From Onstottus_B arcticum (lineage in GTDB: Bacteria; Acidobacteriota; Blastocatellia; UBA7656): a stretch of DNA of 64,000 nt. The translations under genes and the position numbers were made by a program. Numbering within the stretch: position 1 is the stretch's first letter; every line of letters starts with the position of its first letter. This document shows positions 24,877 through 34,329 of the stretch, piece by piece. The stretch covers positions 62,001 through 126,000 of the forward strand of contig JBBPIE010000007.1 in assembly GCA_038040485.1 (NCBI GenBank), in the 5' to 3' direction. The notes under the pieces are model-generated. The model saw nothing but the letters and a program-made list of their open reading frames with translations, ran no database searches and was not told where the DNA came from.

Positions 24877-25398
24877 TTATTTCTTCTGATACTTCGCGAT
24901 GTAAGCCCGCGCGAATTCCACGAGGTGCGGCGCTTCCCTAAGGCCGATCTTCTTTGCTTCTTCTTCAGCAGCATCAACCGTCCAACCGTCTCGCAGAACG
25001 CGCCTGATCATCCAAAACGCGCCGACTCGGATTGCCGCCGTGCAGTGGATGAAGACCGGGCGATTCGCGGGATCGTCGGTTAGCTTCAAGAACTCTGTGG
25101 CCTGTTCTTCCTTGGGGTCGCGATACACGACCGGGATGTTGTAGTACTTGATCCCAAGTTCTTTGGCCTTTGCTTCTTCATCGGCGGCGCGATGCTCGCT
25201 GGGTTGTCGGAGGTTGATGATCGACTTCACGCCCTCGGACTTCAGCTTTTCAAGAGCTTCGATCCTTGGTTGTCCGCCGGTGCAAAACTGTTCGCTCACC
25301 AGTGTGAAGTTGAAGACGCCCGGCTGCTCCTTTTGAATCTGAGCGTAGCCGGCCACGGCTGCGATTGCTCCCACCAGAATTACGCATAGCTTCTTCAT
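24877..25398 (-). CDS. Secreted DUF442-like phosphatase / rhodanese-type protein
   Basis: About 173 residues starting with signal peptide MKKLCVILVGAIAAVAGYAQ. The domain matches the tyrosine-phosphatase-like family near beta-lactamase-hydrolase-like DUF442: SEQFCTGGQP, then SIINLRQPSEH, and the P-loop HCTAAIRVG around residues 118-126. Cys119 and Arg124 are separated by four residues (CX4R), not five as in classical tyrosine phosphatases. CX4R is also seen in DUF442, and the usual glycine is absent. Catalytic activity is therefore uncertain. It probably works in the periplasm. The ATG at 25413 would extend the leader by five residues. Confidence 0.8.
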   Translation of the reverse strand: MKKLCVILVGAIAAVAGYAQIQKEQPGVFNFTLVSEQFCTGGQPRIEALEKLKSEGVKSIINLRQPSEHRAADEEAKAKELGIKYYNIPVVYRDPKEEQATEFLKLTDDPANRPVFIHCTAAIRVGAFWMIRRVLRDGWTVDAAEEEAKKIGLREAPHLVEFARAYIAKYQKK

Positions 25399-25428
25399 AG
25401 TGACCTCTATCAATCCCGAAGGGATGTC

Positions 25429-25644
25429 GGAGTAAAGCCACGGGTGAGTCCGCGAACCCGTGGACTACGTGAGATCAGGCCGAACAAACCCTCGAAGAGG
25501 GTGACGCCTGACGCCGATACGCGAAATGGAAATCGTCAACGAAAGCCTGTGAACTCCGAGGCAATCTCCGCCACCCCCTTCCGGGGGTTCGCCTGGCCGT
25601 TCACCTCATCCACGGGTTCGCGGACTCACCCGTGGCTCTATTCC
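25429..25644. mobile_element. 216-bp inverted-repeat element, MITE-like
   Basis: Outer arms of about 36 bp match: the left reads GCCACGGGTGAGTCCGCGAA at 25437 onward, continuing CCCGTGGA; the right (25609-25644) is its reverse complement, continuing TCC-like at the edge. The centre carries CCCCCTTCCGGGGG. There is no open frame of its own and no visible target duplication. It fills the gap between the phosphatase and beta-propeller genes. Confidence 0.7.
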
Positions 25645-25670
25645 GCCGCCCGCTTCGCGGGTTACCGCGG

Positions 25671-27011
25671 TTACGCCTTCGAAGCCCCGCCCTTCGTTAT
25701 CCGATAAAGCTTCGACGCCGTCCGAATGATCAAGCTCCCCCGCACGATCGCCGGCGTAGCCATGCACATCTCGTCCAGCGAGTTCTTGCCCACCAGCTTG
25801 TAGTCCTTGCCCGCCTGAATCACGAACGTGTCGCCGTCTTCACTCAAACAAAATATCTTCCCGCTGTAAGCCCAGGGCGACGATGTGAATGCCGCCACAC
25901 CCGGATCGATACGGGCTTTCGGGTAGACCTCGGCCCCGGTCTTCGCGTCGTGACAAGTGAAAAAACCGCGATCGTAGAGCGTGTAGTAGTAGTCGCCGTA
26001 AACAATCGGCGATACGTTGTAAGGACCTGCTTGCGGCTGATACCAGGCGATGAAGTTGTTGCTCTGCTCGCCCGGCTTGAGTGATATATCTCCTGAAGCG
26101 CCCGGCTTGATCGCGTACACCGGCCTAAGCTGATCTCCAACGTAGCCTGAAGCGATGTAGACCAGCCCGTGCTTTGAAAACGGAGTCGGTATCGCGATCG
26201 AAGACATGCCGGTGAACTCCCAAAGCGGCTTGCCGTTCAAGTCATACGACCTGACCTTCTTTGTTCCGGGCGTGATGATCTCGGTCCTCCCTGCTGTCTC
26301 CCACACGTACGGCGTCGCCCAGTTGGTGCCCTGCTCTCTTTCGACTCGCCAAATCTGCTCGCCGGTTTTCTTATCCAAAGCGACCATAAACGATTTGGTG
26401 TCGTTGTCGTTGACGATGTACAGCCGGTCCTTGAAGAGCACGGGAGAAGCCGCCGTGCCCCAGCCGTACCGGGTCGCGACCGGTTCCCACTTTTTCGACC
26501 AGAGCTGCTTGCCATTCATGTCAAAACAGAACACGCCGACATTGCCAAAATAAGCATAGACGCGCTCGCCGTCGGTCACCGGAGTCTCCGAAGCATAGCT
26601 GTTCTTCAAGTGGCGCGGGATCTCGGGCGGGCCCTTCATCACTTCCTGTTCCCAACGAATCTTGCCTGTCTTGAAGTCGACGCAGTAGACAACCCAGCGA
26701 TGAACGTCGGCCGCGGGTTTCCGCTCGCCGCCGAAGTAAAGCCCCTTCTTTGGCTTCTCGCCCTCGACCGAGCTGACGACGGAAGTCACAAATATGTTAT
26801 TGCCCCAAACGGCGGGCGAGCTCCAACCGGTGCCGGGAATCTCGGTTTTCCACGCGACGTTTTCGGTCGTGCTCCAGGTATCGGGCAGGCTTGGGTCTTC
26901 GGCGGTGCCAAGCGAACCGGGCCCGCGGAACTGCGCCCAGTTGTTCTGAGCCATCGCCGTAGTAAGCAACAGCACTATCAGAGCTGTCGCAGTCATTGTT
27001 TTCTTGATCAT
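25671..27011 (-). CDS. Secreted PQQ-like beta-propeller
   Basis: 446 residues with a signal peptide (MTATALIVLLLTTAMAQ) followed by NNWAQFRGPGSLGTAEDPSL, the N-terminal group signature of this family. Blades repeat with the pattern V-Y-C-VDFKTGKIRWEQE, LDKKTGEQIWRVE and DAKTGAEVYPK. It is the second gene of a leftward pair with the paralogue at 27041 (29 bp apart). No signal for covalent haem or quinone binding is seen, so a periplasmic binding or assembly role is more likely than dehydrogenase activity. Confidence 0.85.
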   Translation of the reverse strand: MIKKTMTATALIVLLLTTAMAQNNWAQFRGPGSLGTAEDPSLPDTWSTTENVAWKTEIPGTGWSSPAVWGNNIFVTSVVSSVEGEKPKKGLYFGGERKPAADVHRWVVYCVDFKTGKIRWEQEVMKGPPEIPRHLKNSYASETPVTDGERVYAYFGNVGVFCFDMNGKQLWSKKWEPVATRYGWGTAASPVLFKDRLYIVNDNDTKSFMVALDKKTGEQIWRVEREQGTNWATPYVWETAGRTEIITPGTKKVRSYDLNGKPLWEFTGMSSIAIPTPFSKHGLVYIASGYVGDQLRPVYAIKPGASGDISLKPGEQSNNFIAWYQPQAGPYNVSPIVYGDYYYTLYDRGFFTCHDAKTGAEVYPKARIDPGVAAFTSSPWAYSGKIFCLSEDGDTFVIQAGKDYKLVGKNSLDEMCMATPAIVRGSLIIRTASKLYRITKGGASKA

Positions 27012-27040
27012 AGCTTTTCTCCCAAACAGAACGTGAAGTC

Positions 27041-28306
27041 TTAGCGCGCGACGCGCTTGCCTATGCAGTAGAGATACTGAGCGGTTCGCATGAAGATCTG
27101 TCCGTCTGAAATCGCCGGCGAGCTGAGCGTGTAATCGTTCAGATTATTCTCCGCGATGACCTCGAACTTCGGTCCCGCTTTCAACACCGTCGTTAGCCCT
27201 TCTTCGTTGGTGACATAAAGCTTCCCGTCGGCCAGCACTGGCGATGAACTATACGTCGCAGGTTTGATACGCTGCGGTCCCCAGATCTCCTGGCCCGTCT
27301 TCGCATCGAGACACCACATCACTCCGCGATCATCGACGACGTAGAAGTACTTCCCGTCGGTCACCGGAGTCGGCACGTCGGGCCCGTGGTCGAAAGCCCA
27401 AAGCCGGTTTGATTGTGAAACGTCGCCTCGCCCACCTGCTCTGATGGCAAGAAGCGGCTTCACTCTCGTCGGCGCGTACACGATGCCTTCATAAACAACC
27501 GGTGAAGCGACGATTCGATAGTTGGGATGGTTGTCGGGGTTGAGGCCGTTTGCGCGCCACAATTCCTTACCCGTCGCAGGGTCGTGACCTGTCACGCAGT
27601 CGCCGCCCGTCACAACGATCTCCAGACTATTGCCCTGGCGAGCAAGCGCCGGCGTTGTGTAGGAATCGGGCGATTCCATAATGGCGCTAGTCGGGCGTTC
27701 GACTTTCCACACGGTCTTGCCGGTCTTCTTGTCGATGCGCATCAGGTACGACGGATCGTCGGTTCTCATTCCGTGCAGCACTTGAACAAACAGCGCGTCT
27801 TCGTATAGCAACGGCGAAGACGCATAACCCCAGTTTAATCCGAACCGCCCGTAGTCTTTCTGGACGTCGCGAACCCACAGCTCGTTGCCGCTGAAGTCAA
27901 AGGCTTTCAACACCCCAGTCCCGGTCATCACCCAGACACTCTTCCCGTCGGTGACCGGCGAAGGCGATGACATGTTTTGCTTTCGCATCTTGGTGTTGCC
28001 GCTGCCCAGCATCTTCTTCCAGATCACCTGGCCCTTTGTTCGGTCAACTGACCAGAGATACAGGTCGTTTCCTTCGGCGACATTTAGAAAGATCCGCTCG
28101 CCCCAGATGACCGGAGTCGCGCCGGTCCAACTCGGCATGGTGAGCTTCCAGGTCACGTTTTCTTCGGTGCTCCACCGAGTTGGGAGGTTTTTCTCGCTGC
28201 TTAAGCCGTTGAGCGACGGCCCGCGCCATTGCGGCCAGTTCTCCGCGAACGCGGATGCCGTCAACAGAAAAGCTAAAGCACCCGTGAAGAACAATCTTCT
28301 GCGCAC
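27041..28306 (-). CDS. Secreted PQQ-like beta-propeller
   Basis: 421 residues with a signal peptide (LFFTGALAFLLTASAFA) followed by ENWPQWRGPSLNGLSSEKNL. Blade motifs include WSVDRTKGQVIWKK, DKKTGKTVWKVE, HDPATGKELWRANG and DAKTGQEIWGPQ, evenly spaced as in eight-bladed PQQ-like propellers. It precedes the paralogue at 25671 on the same strand, so the pair is probably co-transcribed and arose by duplication. Localisation is likely periplasmic or outer membrane. Confidence 0.85.
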   Translation of the reverse strand: MRRRLFFTGALAFLLTASAFAENWPQWRGPSLNGLSSEKNLPTRWSTEENVTWKLTMPSWTGATPVIWGERIFLNVAEGNDLYLWSVDRTKGQVIWKKMLGSGNTKMRKQNMSSPSPVTDGKSVWVMTGTGVLKAFDFSGNELWVRDVQKDYGRFGLNWGYASSPLLYEDALFVQVLHGMRTDDPSYLMRIDKKTGKTVWKVERPTSAIMESPDSYTTPALARQGNSLEIVVTGGDCVTGHDPATGKELWRANGLNPDNHPNYRIVASPVVYEGIVYAPTRVKPLLAIRAGGRGDVSQSNRLWAFDHGPDVPTPVTDGKYFYVVDDRGVMWCLDAKTGQEIWGPQRIKPATYSSSPVLADGKLYVTNEEGLTTVLKAGPKFEVIAENNLNDYTLSSPAISDGQIFMRTAQYLYCIGKRVAR

Positions 28307-28456
28307 GTCCCTACACCTCCCGTTTTTTGGTTTGCCTTATGGTAGACCATTCGGAACGAAAGATGAAGCGCGCAGCCGAAGAGTGCTGCGAAATGAGGTG
28401 CTTCCAAGCCGGCGCAGCCAAAATGGGGGGTATGCAGGTGGGCGCCAAAATGATCG

Positions 28457-28711
28457 CTACGGTTCGGAGCTGGTTGGCTCAGTATCAACTGGAATATGAG
28501 CGATTCGGATCACGAGTCGAAGGGCTTCGTTCACGGCCTCCTCGGTCGGGAACGCGCGCGCGACATCAGGCGCTAGCAGCACGAGGTTCGTGCCCTCACG
28601 ATATCGGCCCGCGTACTTGCCCTGCAACCCACCCTTGAGCAGCGTCTTAAGATCATATTCTGGCCGCAAATCGTCTTCGGTCTCAGGTGAAGTCTCCTTC
28701 TTCATATGCAC
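28457..28711 (-). CDS. Small protein with EYDL-GKYAGR motif, antitoxin-like
   Basis: An 84-residue protein (perhaps starting at the ATG for MKKETSPE, residue 3). The core is RPEYDLKTLLKGGLQGKYAG followed by TNLVLLAPDVARAFPTEEAV. A similar EYDL...RGRYAGR segment begins the antitoxin at 41108. Proteins of this type often accompany BrnT/HicA-type toxins or lie alone, so it may be an orphan antitoxin. This is inference; no toxin is adjacent. It follows the membrane protein gene at 28724 by 12 bp. Confidence 0.55.
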   Translation of the reverse strand: MHMKKETSPETEDDLRPEYDLKTLLKGGLQGKYAGRYREGTNLVLLAPDVARAFPTEEAVNEALRLVIRIAHIPVDTEPTSSEP

Positions 28712-28723
28712 TTTCGTCTCGCG

Positions 28724-29212
28724 TCAGCCACTGCTATCCAATGTCGGGTCAGGTGACCGTTGTGGCACCTGGATATCCAGCCTATCCAACAGCCGGATGA
28801 AGTGTTTCCAGCCCTTCTTCTCCCTAACTAGTTTTACGTTTACGATGATTGGATTTACGATTATGTTCCCAAGCCTATATGAGAAGAGCGCTCGGAATGT
28901 TTCAAGATCAATTAGCTTCTTCTCGATCAAGATTTCACAATGTTCGAAAAGACCCATGTAGTCCTCGAGTGCAGCCCATTCTCTCGGCGTTGAAGGCCCT
29001 TTGCCGGTTGAATGCCATTCACCGCCGGGCCGAAGTCTTAGGTGCACATCGTCATGAGCGGAAAACATTTTCTCCAATTCGAGCCAGAATTGACCTCGAC
29101 TTACCTTCGTATTCTGATGAACCTGGCGAGCCGTGTACCATAACACAGCGATCGCCAATACACCGCCACAGATAGTCGCGATGCTCGCCCAGTCACTTAA
29201 CCCCAAGGCCAC
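28724..29212 (-). CDS. Membrane-anchored hypothetical protein
   Basis: 162 residues: one N-terminal membrane segment (SDWASIATICGGVLAIAVLW, about residues 6-25), then TARQVHQNTKVSRGQFWLE, then a helical cytoplasmic domain (YMGLFEHCEILIEKKLIDL). The layout of a single N-terminal segment plus a helical tail recalls DUF4760-like proteins, but I am not sure. It lies downstream of the ABC permease gene on the same strand and just ahead of the small gene at 28457. Confidence 0.6.
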   Translation of the reverse strand: MALGLSDWASIATICGGVLAIAVLWYTARQVHQNTKVSRGQFWLELEKMFSAHDDVHLRLRPGGEWHSTGKGPSTPREWAALEDYMGLFEHCEILIEKKLIDLETFRALFSYRLGNIIVNPIIVNVKLVREKKGWKHFIRLLDRLDIQVPQRSPDPTLDSSG

Positions 29213-29289
29213 TTGGATACTCCCATGTCACTTCGATTCTCGTCACTCTGCCTCGAAGCTTAAGCGCCCTCTCCTTCACTTGTCGAATC

Positions 29290-32200
29290 TCATTCAGAGC
29301 GCAGCGAAGGGAGCAACGGCGTCCTCAGCGCAGCCACCGTCGCTACCAGCGACGCCAGAAGTCCCGTCACGAATACGATCAACAGCAATGCGAACGAGAG
29401 AGCGGGCACTTGACCGCCTCTCGAAGCAAACGCAGGCGCAATTGCGACCAGCGCCGAAAGCGCTCCCATCCCAAGCCCGCAGCTTACAAGAAACGCGTTC
29501 TCCGTAATGACCATCAATGCGAAGTGCCGCGAGTTGTAGCCGATCGCCCTGAGCAGCGCCAACTCTCGTCTGCGCTCCAGCACGTTTCTCAGCAACACCG
29601 TCGCAAGCCCTAACGTTCCCAGCACCAGGCCGAGCCCGCCCAACGTTTGAAACGTCGACAGGTACGTGTTCTCCACGCGATGAAAACTCGCCAGCCGCTC
29701 CCCGGTTGAGATGACATCAAACCCAAAGTCCGAAAGCTGCTCTTCCAAAACGCCTGCAGCCACCAAAGAGGCTTCCGGAGCCACGTCCATCAGAAACAAA
29801 CTGTAGCCGCCTTGCTCCGGGAACGAGCTCAAGAAGTTCGCTTCCGAGATCAACAACTCACTCTGGAAGAGGCTGTCGGCCAACGCGGCAACCAACCGCA
29901 ACCGCACCGGGTCGCCGTTCGTCCGGCTCACGACCATCTCGTCGCCGAGCTTCCGATGAAGCACGTAGGTCATCGAGTTCGCGTCCGCAATGACCGGAAT
30001 CGCGCCGTCCGCCGGCTCGCGATTCAGCAGCAGCCACGGATTCTCCTTCTCTTCCCTGCTCTCGGCGAGCGAGTCCTGAAACACAAAACGGCCGCTTTGA
30101 ATAAAACCTTCGCCGGCCCCGAGTATCCTCGGATTGCGCGGCTGATAGAGGTTCAAGCAACTCGCATCGTCGCCCGGCCGCACTCGAAATCGAGTGAAGC
30201 TCACACTCCCAGGGTCAAACCCCTTCTGAACCGCGAGGTTCAATGCCTCTCTTCCTTCATTGGTATTCGGGTCGTGATAGATCGGCAGCATTGACTCGGC
30301 CAGCAGCGGGAATCCTCCGTTGCCGGATTTCCTTTCGAGCCTCGCATCGCCGGTGTCTCGCTTGAAGGCATCCACCGCGACGATGATGAACGCCGCGGAG
30401 GCAATAAGCGCGATGCATAGAATGCTGCGGCCGGGACGGTAAGCCGCGTTTCTGAAACCGAGTCGGGAGACGGGCCACCAGCCGCTGCCCTTGATCACGT
30501 TCCCTGCGTTGCGCCGGAGCCGGGCGTATTCGAAACACAGCAACGCCGTCAGCAGCAATGCTCCCGCGCCAAAGAACCCGGCGGTCTTTCCGATCTGGTT
30601 CAACGACGCGGCGATCAACAGGAGCAGCGCGGCTAATGCGAAGACGATCGCGAAGACACGCGGCGAGGCGGTTAAGCGTCGCGAAGATTCGCGGCTCGCC
30701 GCATCAAGGTTGCCGGTCAGCATACTGCGCGGCGACGCGGCGCCCAGGCTCCTCAGCGTCCAGACTATGCACAACAGCGCGGCTACGATTCCGCCAACAC
30801 CTCCGAGCGCGAGCGACAGAGCCGACACATGTAGACTGAGCATCGTAGTGCCGACCGCTCCTACCCACCACGTTCGCAAGCCGTACATCATCAGCTCCCC
30901 GTAGCCAATCGCACCGATCACTCCGAGAACGCTTCCGCTAGTCGCAAGCACAAGTCCTTCACGCAAAAACAGCGAGCGTACGACTCCAGCCGGAAAGCCA
31001 ACCGCTCGAAGAGTGCCGATCTCGCGCAATCGCTGTTCGATCCCCAGCTTGAAGAAGAGACTCGCGAGCAGCAATGCGCCGACAACTAAGAAGAAACTGA
31101 AGTAAAGGAAGTACTCTCCAAAGTCCGTCGCGCCTTGAGATGCTTCAAGACCCTGCGTTCTCACCGAACTAACCGAAACACCCATCTCAATCGGGTCCAA
31201 CGCGGCGCGAAGACTGCTCTTGAAAGGCTGCAGGCGTGATCGCGGATCGCCGCCATCCAACGCTCGTATGCGAAGTGACGTGAACTTGCCGTGCCGCGAC
31301 TGCCAGAGTTTGACCCCCGTCTCGAGCGGAATGAACGCCTTAGGCGTCGTTCGATACTTATGCCAGTAGTCCTCGTCTTTCGGTCGCACCCGCTTGAGAT
31401 CGACCGGGAAAGGCGGATCCCAATCGGCGATGTTTTCGGTTTCAGTCAGACCGGGATAGTCAGGAACAAGGTCGCGATCCTCGGCTTCATCATCGAACGG
31501 CACGATCGCATCGAGAATGAACTTCGCGCTTTCAGTCCTGAGCCGGCCTTCATCTTCCCAGAGGTAATACTCAAGCGTGATCTCATCGCCGCGACTTGCG
31601 CCGAGGTCGGTCGCCGCCCACTGGTTCAGCACGATGTGCGGCAAGCCTGAGGCGTCAGCGCGAGCCGTCGCGTCGCCGCGACTCGCGCGGTGACTCATTT
31701 CCTCGAATGCTTTGGGGTCGATCGCGGTTACCACCGAATAGGGCACTTCACGCGAGCCCAAGCGGATGCTGTTCGCCAAGTAACTAAGGACAGGAACCAC
31801 GCTGAGGTGAGCCTTCTCGCCTGCCTCTACAGCTTTCGCATGAACCGGATCGCTAATAATCGCCGTTTCGCTTTCGAGGGCGATGCCGCGTTGCCGGTCC
31901 AGCACGCGGAGCTTCACACCGAGGTCTTCAAGCAAGAGAGTATCCTTCAGGATCTCGGCTAAGACGGCCGGGCCGTTCGTCGTGCGATCGGCGCCCGGCG
32001 ATTTGTCCGCCACGAGAATTGTGTTTATCTTTGCGGGTCTTTCAACGTCTCGTTGCAGTCTCGCGAGCGACACAAAGATCGCTCGCACTTCTCCCTGGCT
32101 TGGGCTAAGCGAGAACTCGCCAAGACTTGAGGCCGCCAGGGCTTCCCGAAATGCCAGGCGAATCGTCCGGCCCAGATCATCCTTGCGGCCGTGCAGCGAT

Positions 32201-32700
32201 CCGGCAGGAATGGCCGAGGGCTTCTCCATTCGTAGCAGAACCGTCTCGCCGCCACCTGTGCCCAACTCACGCGCCAGATCAGGGCTGAGCAGGACTTCTC
32301 GCTCGCCGGGCGCTTTCACGTCGAGTCCGTGAAACTTCCAAAACCGATCGTCCACGCCATAGACCTGAACGCGCGACGCTCGCCGCCCGCTCTTGTCGTC
32401 AATGACCAGACCGCTCGCGACAATCATCGGACACACGCCGCTAAAAGCCTTAGCAAATCGCTGGTCAGCTTGAAGCTCATCAGCGAGCTGCTCTCTAAAG
32501 AAACTGGTTGAAGCAATGACGCTGTCGGTTTTGCCTAGCCTTTGGACAAACAGATCGCGCAAGCTGCCGCGCACCGAATCACCCACCAGCAACGCTCCTG
32601 AAAGAACGGCCACAGCCGTTGCGACTCCGAGCACGACGGCAAGATTACTGCGCCAGAAGTATGAGAGATTTCGAGAAAGCAGAGTGGAGAGTCGCATCAC
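29290..32700 (-). CDS. ABC transporter permease, double FtsX (MacB/LolC-like)
   Basis: 1136 residues. An N-terminal membrane segment (about 15-33, SNLAVVLGVATAVAVLSGALL, trimmed) is followed by a large periplasmic domain (about 50-520). A three-segment FtsX block comes next (about 525-650, containing REIGTLRAVGFPAGVVRSLF). After further membrane and periplasmic parts, a second FtsX block ends the protein (RRELALLRAIGYNSRHFALM). The doubled FtsX domain suggests one chain forms the whole membrane channel. It overlaps the ATPase gene by 4 nt. Such exporters move lipoproteins or lipids, or act as mechanotransmission machines; the substrate is unknown. The large size suits the double-domain class. 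Confidence 0.88.
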   Translation of the reverse strand: MMRLSTLLSRNLSYFWRSNLAVVLGVATAVAVLSGALLVGDSVRGSLRDLFVQRLGKTDSVIASTSFFREQLADELQADQRFAKAFSGVCPMIVASGLVIDDKSGRRASRVQVYGVDDRFWKFHGLDVKAPGEREVLLSPDLARELGTGGGETVLLRMEKPSAIPAGSLHGRKDDLGRTIRLAFREALAASSLGEFSLSPSQGEVRAIFVSLARLQRDVERPAKINTILVADKSPGADRTTNGPAVLAEILKDTLLLEDLGVKLRVLDRQRGIALESETAIISDPVHAKAVEAGEKAHLSVVPVLSYLANSIRLGSREVPYSVVTAIDPKAFEEMSHRASRGDATARADASGLPHIVLNQWAATDLGASRGDEITLEYYLWEDEGRLRTESAKFILDAIVPFDDEAEDRDLVPDYPGLTETENIADWDPPFPVDLKRVRPKDEDYWHKYRTTPKAFIPLETGVKLWQSRHGKFTSLRIRALDGGDPRSRLQPFKSSLRAALDPIEMGVSVSSVRTQGLEASQGATDFGEYFLYFSFFLVVGALLLASLFFKLGIEQRLREIGTLRAVGFPAGVVRSLFLREGLVLATSGSVLGVIGAIGYGELMMYGLRTWWVGAVGTTMLSLHVSALSLALGGVGGIVAALLCIVWTLRSLGAASPRSMLTGNLDAASRESSRRLTASPRVFAIVFALAALLLLIAASLNQIGKTAGFFGAGALLLTALLCFEYARLRRNAGNVIKGSGWWPVSRLGFRNAAYRPGRSILCIALIASAAFIIVAVDAFKRDTGDARLERKSGNGGFPLLAESMLPIYHDPNTNEGREALNLAVQKGFDPGSVSFTRFRVRPGDDASCLNLYQPRNPRILGAGEGFIQSGRFVFQDSLAESREEKENPWLLLNREPADGAIPVIADANSMTYVLHRKLGDEMVVSRTNGDPVRLRLVAALADSLFQSELLISEANFLSSFPEQGGYSLFLMDVAPEASLVAAGVLEEQLSDFGFDVISTGERLASFHRVENTYLSTFQTLGGLGLVLGTLGLATVLLRNVLERRRELALLRAIGYNSRHFALMVITENAFLVSCGLGMGALSALVAIAPAFASRGGQVPALSFALLLIVFVTGLLASLVATVAALRTPLLPSLRSE

Positions 32701-33434
32701 GTCTTCCTGATTCCCTGCCCGGCCATTTCGTAGCGCACCGGAAACCTGCCGGCGAGTTCCGCGTTGTGAGTCACCACAACCAGAATCGTCTCTTGTCGCG
32801 CGTGCAGCTCAAGGAGCAACGAAGCTACTGTCTCGGCCGATTTAGAATCGAGGTTCCCAGTCGGCTCATCGCACAACAGCAGCACCGGCTCGTTGATCAG
32901 CGCTCGCGCCAGAGCAACACGTTGCTTCTCGCCGCCGGACAACTCCGCGGGCCGGTGATCGAGCCGCTCAGAAAGGCCGACTTGATCAAGCAAGGCCCGC
33001 GCTCTCTCTGACGAGTCCTTTCCCGATTGAGCAACTAGAGTCGGAGTCAAAACGTTCTCGAGCACGGAACACTGCGGCAGGAGACAGTGATCCTGAAACA
33101 CAAAACCGATCTTTTGATTTCGAAACGCGGCAAGCGCTTTCTCATCAAGCTCGAACGGGTTTGCGCCGTCGAGTGTGACGCTGCCCGACGTCGGATTGTC
33201 GAGCGCCCCGATGATGTGAAGTAGAGTGCTCTTACCGCTGCCCGAAGGTCCCATGATAGCAACGGCTTCGCCCCGGGATAAGCTGAGCGAAATCCCTGAA
33301 AGCACCGGCAGAGGCCCTCGCGGGGTTGGGTAGTCTTTGGATAGATTTGTGACTTCGAGCAAAGTTTGACCTCGTCCAAACGCGAAATTGCCTGCGACAT
33401 CATGGAGTACCGGCCTTCGCGCCGCTCCATTCAT
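32697..33434 (-). CDS. ABC transporter ATPase, LolD/MacB type
   Basis: About 245 residues. Walker A is GPSGSGKSTLLHIIGALD (about 60-77), the signature LSGGEKQRVALARAL (about 160-174) and Walker B LLLCDEPTGNLDS (about 181-193). The sequence LDNPTSGSVTLDG fits the LolD/MacB branch. It pairs with the double-FtsX permease directly downstream. The ATG at 33434 is coupled to the upstream gene (12 bp gap). A TTG at about 33362 with GAGGT upstream would give the usual 220-residue length and start at LLEVTNLSKDY; I cannot decide between them. Confidence 0.9.
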   Translation of the reverse strand: MNGAARRPVLHDVAGNFAFGRGQTLLEVTNLSKDYPTPRGPLPVLSGISLSLSRGEAVAIMGPSGSGKSTLLHIIGALDNPTSGSVTLDGANPFELDEKALAAFRNQKIGFVFQDHCLLPQCSVLENVLTPTLVAQSGKDSSERARALLDQVGLSERLDHRPAELSGGEKQRVALARALINEPVLLLCDEPTGNLDSKSAETVASLLLELHARQETILVVVTHNAELAGRFPVRYEMAGQGIRKT

Positions 33435-33446
33435 CCAACAAGGCCT

Positions 33447-34229
33447 CTAGTCATTAAGGATCGACAGTCGATCCTCGATCTCCTGCCCGGTGATCTCTTT
33501 GTATGCTTTCGCCAGTCTATCTTTCCGTTGTCGATTTGGTTCGGTTTCGTAGGCGCGAACCAACCTGTCCAGATCGTCGGCCCAACCTAAATACTTGATT
33601 CGTCCAACCGCCTCTTCAAAGGAGCGAGAGTCCTGTTGAGTGAGCAGTTGATTCATGGATCGCGTAACAATCCGTGAGATTGTGAATTCACCGATCGCGG
33701 GCAACCCGGCGGCGATCAGCAATCCGACCGAAACCGCGGAGGCAAGAATCGGCCTCCCAAGGATCGGGGTGGCCGATCGAATAGCGCGGAGCGCGTTGCG
33801 AAGATAGACGAAGCCGGTAACGAATGGAACAAGACCGAGAATTCCTATGATGAATAATAGACCTACCGCGGTTAGCGGCAGGATGATGATCCCGATTGTG
33901 AATGAGCACACGGCGCCTGACACGAAAATCCCTGAAATTATCGCGCCCGCTGCTTTGATGCAATTCGCGAAAGATAGCCAAACGATCAGTGTGAGAATCG
34001 CTATCGCGCTTAGACTGTAAACAAGGACAGCGTGCAGAAGCGTCGGAGAGAACAATCGAACCGCGCCATCCCGAATAATGCCCGGATCGAAGTAAAAGCA
34101 CACAAGGGGCATCAGGATGCCAAACATCACGTCAAACACGACTTGATAAGTAGTGGAGTTCGAACTGAACTGTCGCTGCCAGAATCCGGCGCGGAATGGT
34201 TCTTCATCGGCGGTGAGTATGCTACTCAT
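33447..34229 (-). CDS. Hypothetical multi-pass membrane protein
   Basis: About 260 residues from the ATG at 34227-34229; an in-frame upstream ATG at 34454 would overlap the HepT gene and is unlikely. It has about five hydrophobic segments between residues 30 and 195 (VCFYFDPGI.., VLVYSLSAIAILTLIVWLS, FTIGIIILPLTAVGLLFIIG). A soluble C-terminus follows with EEAVGRIKYLGWADDLDRLV and GQEIEDRLSILN. Family unknown. It sits 12 bp ahead of the ABC ATPase, so it may be an accessory subunit or regulator of that exporter. Confidence 0.65.
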   Translation of the reverse strand: MSSILTADEEPFRAGFWQRQFSSNSTTYQVVFDVMFGILMPLVCFYFDPGIIRDGAVRLFSPTLLHAVLVYSLSAIAILTLIVWLSFANCIKAAGAIISGIFVSGAVCSFTIGIIILPLTAVGLLFIIGILGLVPFVTGFVYLRNALRAIRSATPILGRPILASAVSVGLLIAAGLPAIGEFTISRIVTRSMNQLLTQQDSRSFEEAVGRIKYLGWADDLDRLVRAYETEPNRQRKDRLAKAYKEITGQEIEDRLSILND

Positions 34230-34329
34230 AATCGCTCTTCTTCCTCGCGCTGTTAACCTGTTTGTGGAACCACCAAAGATTGAGCTTAGGCAAAGGGCGC
34301 GCGCTAAACCCAGAGTCAGAGCCCAGGGC

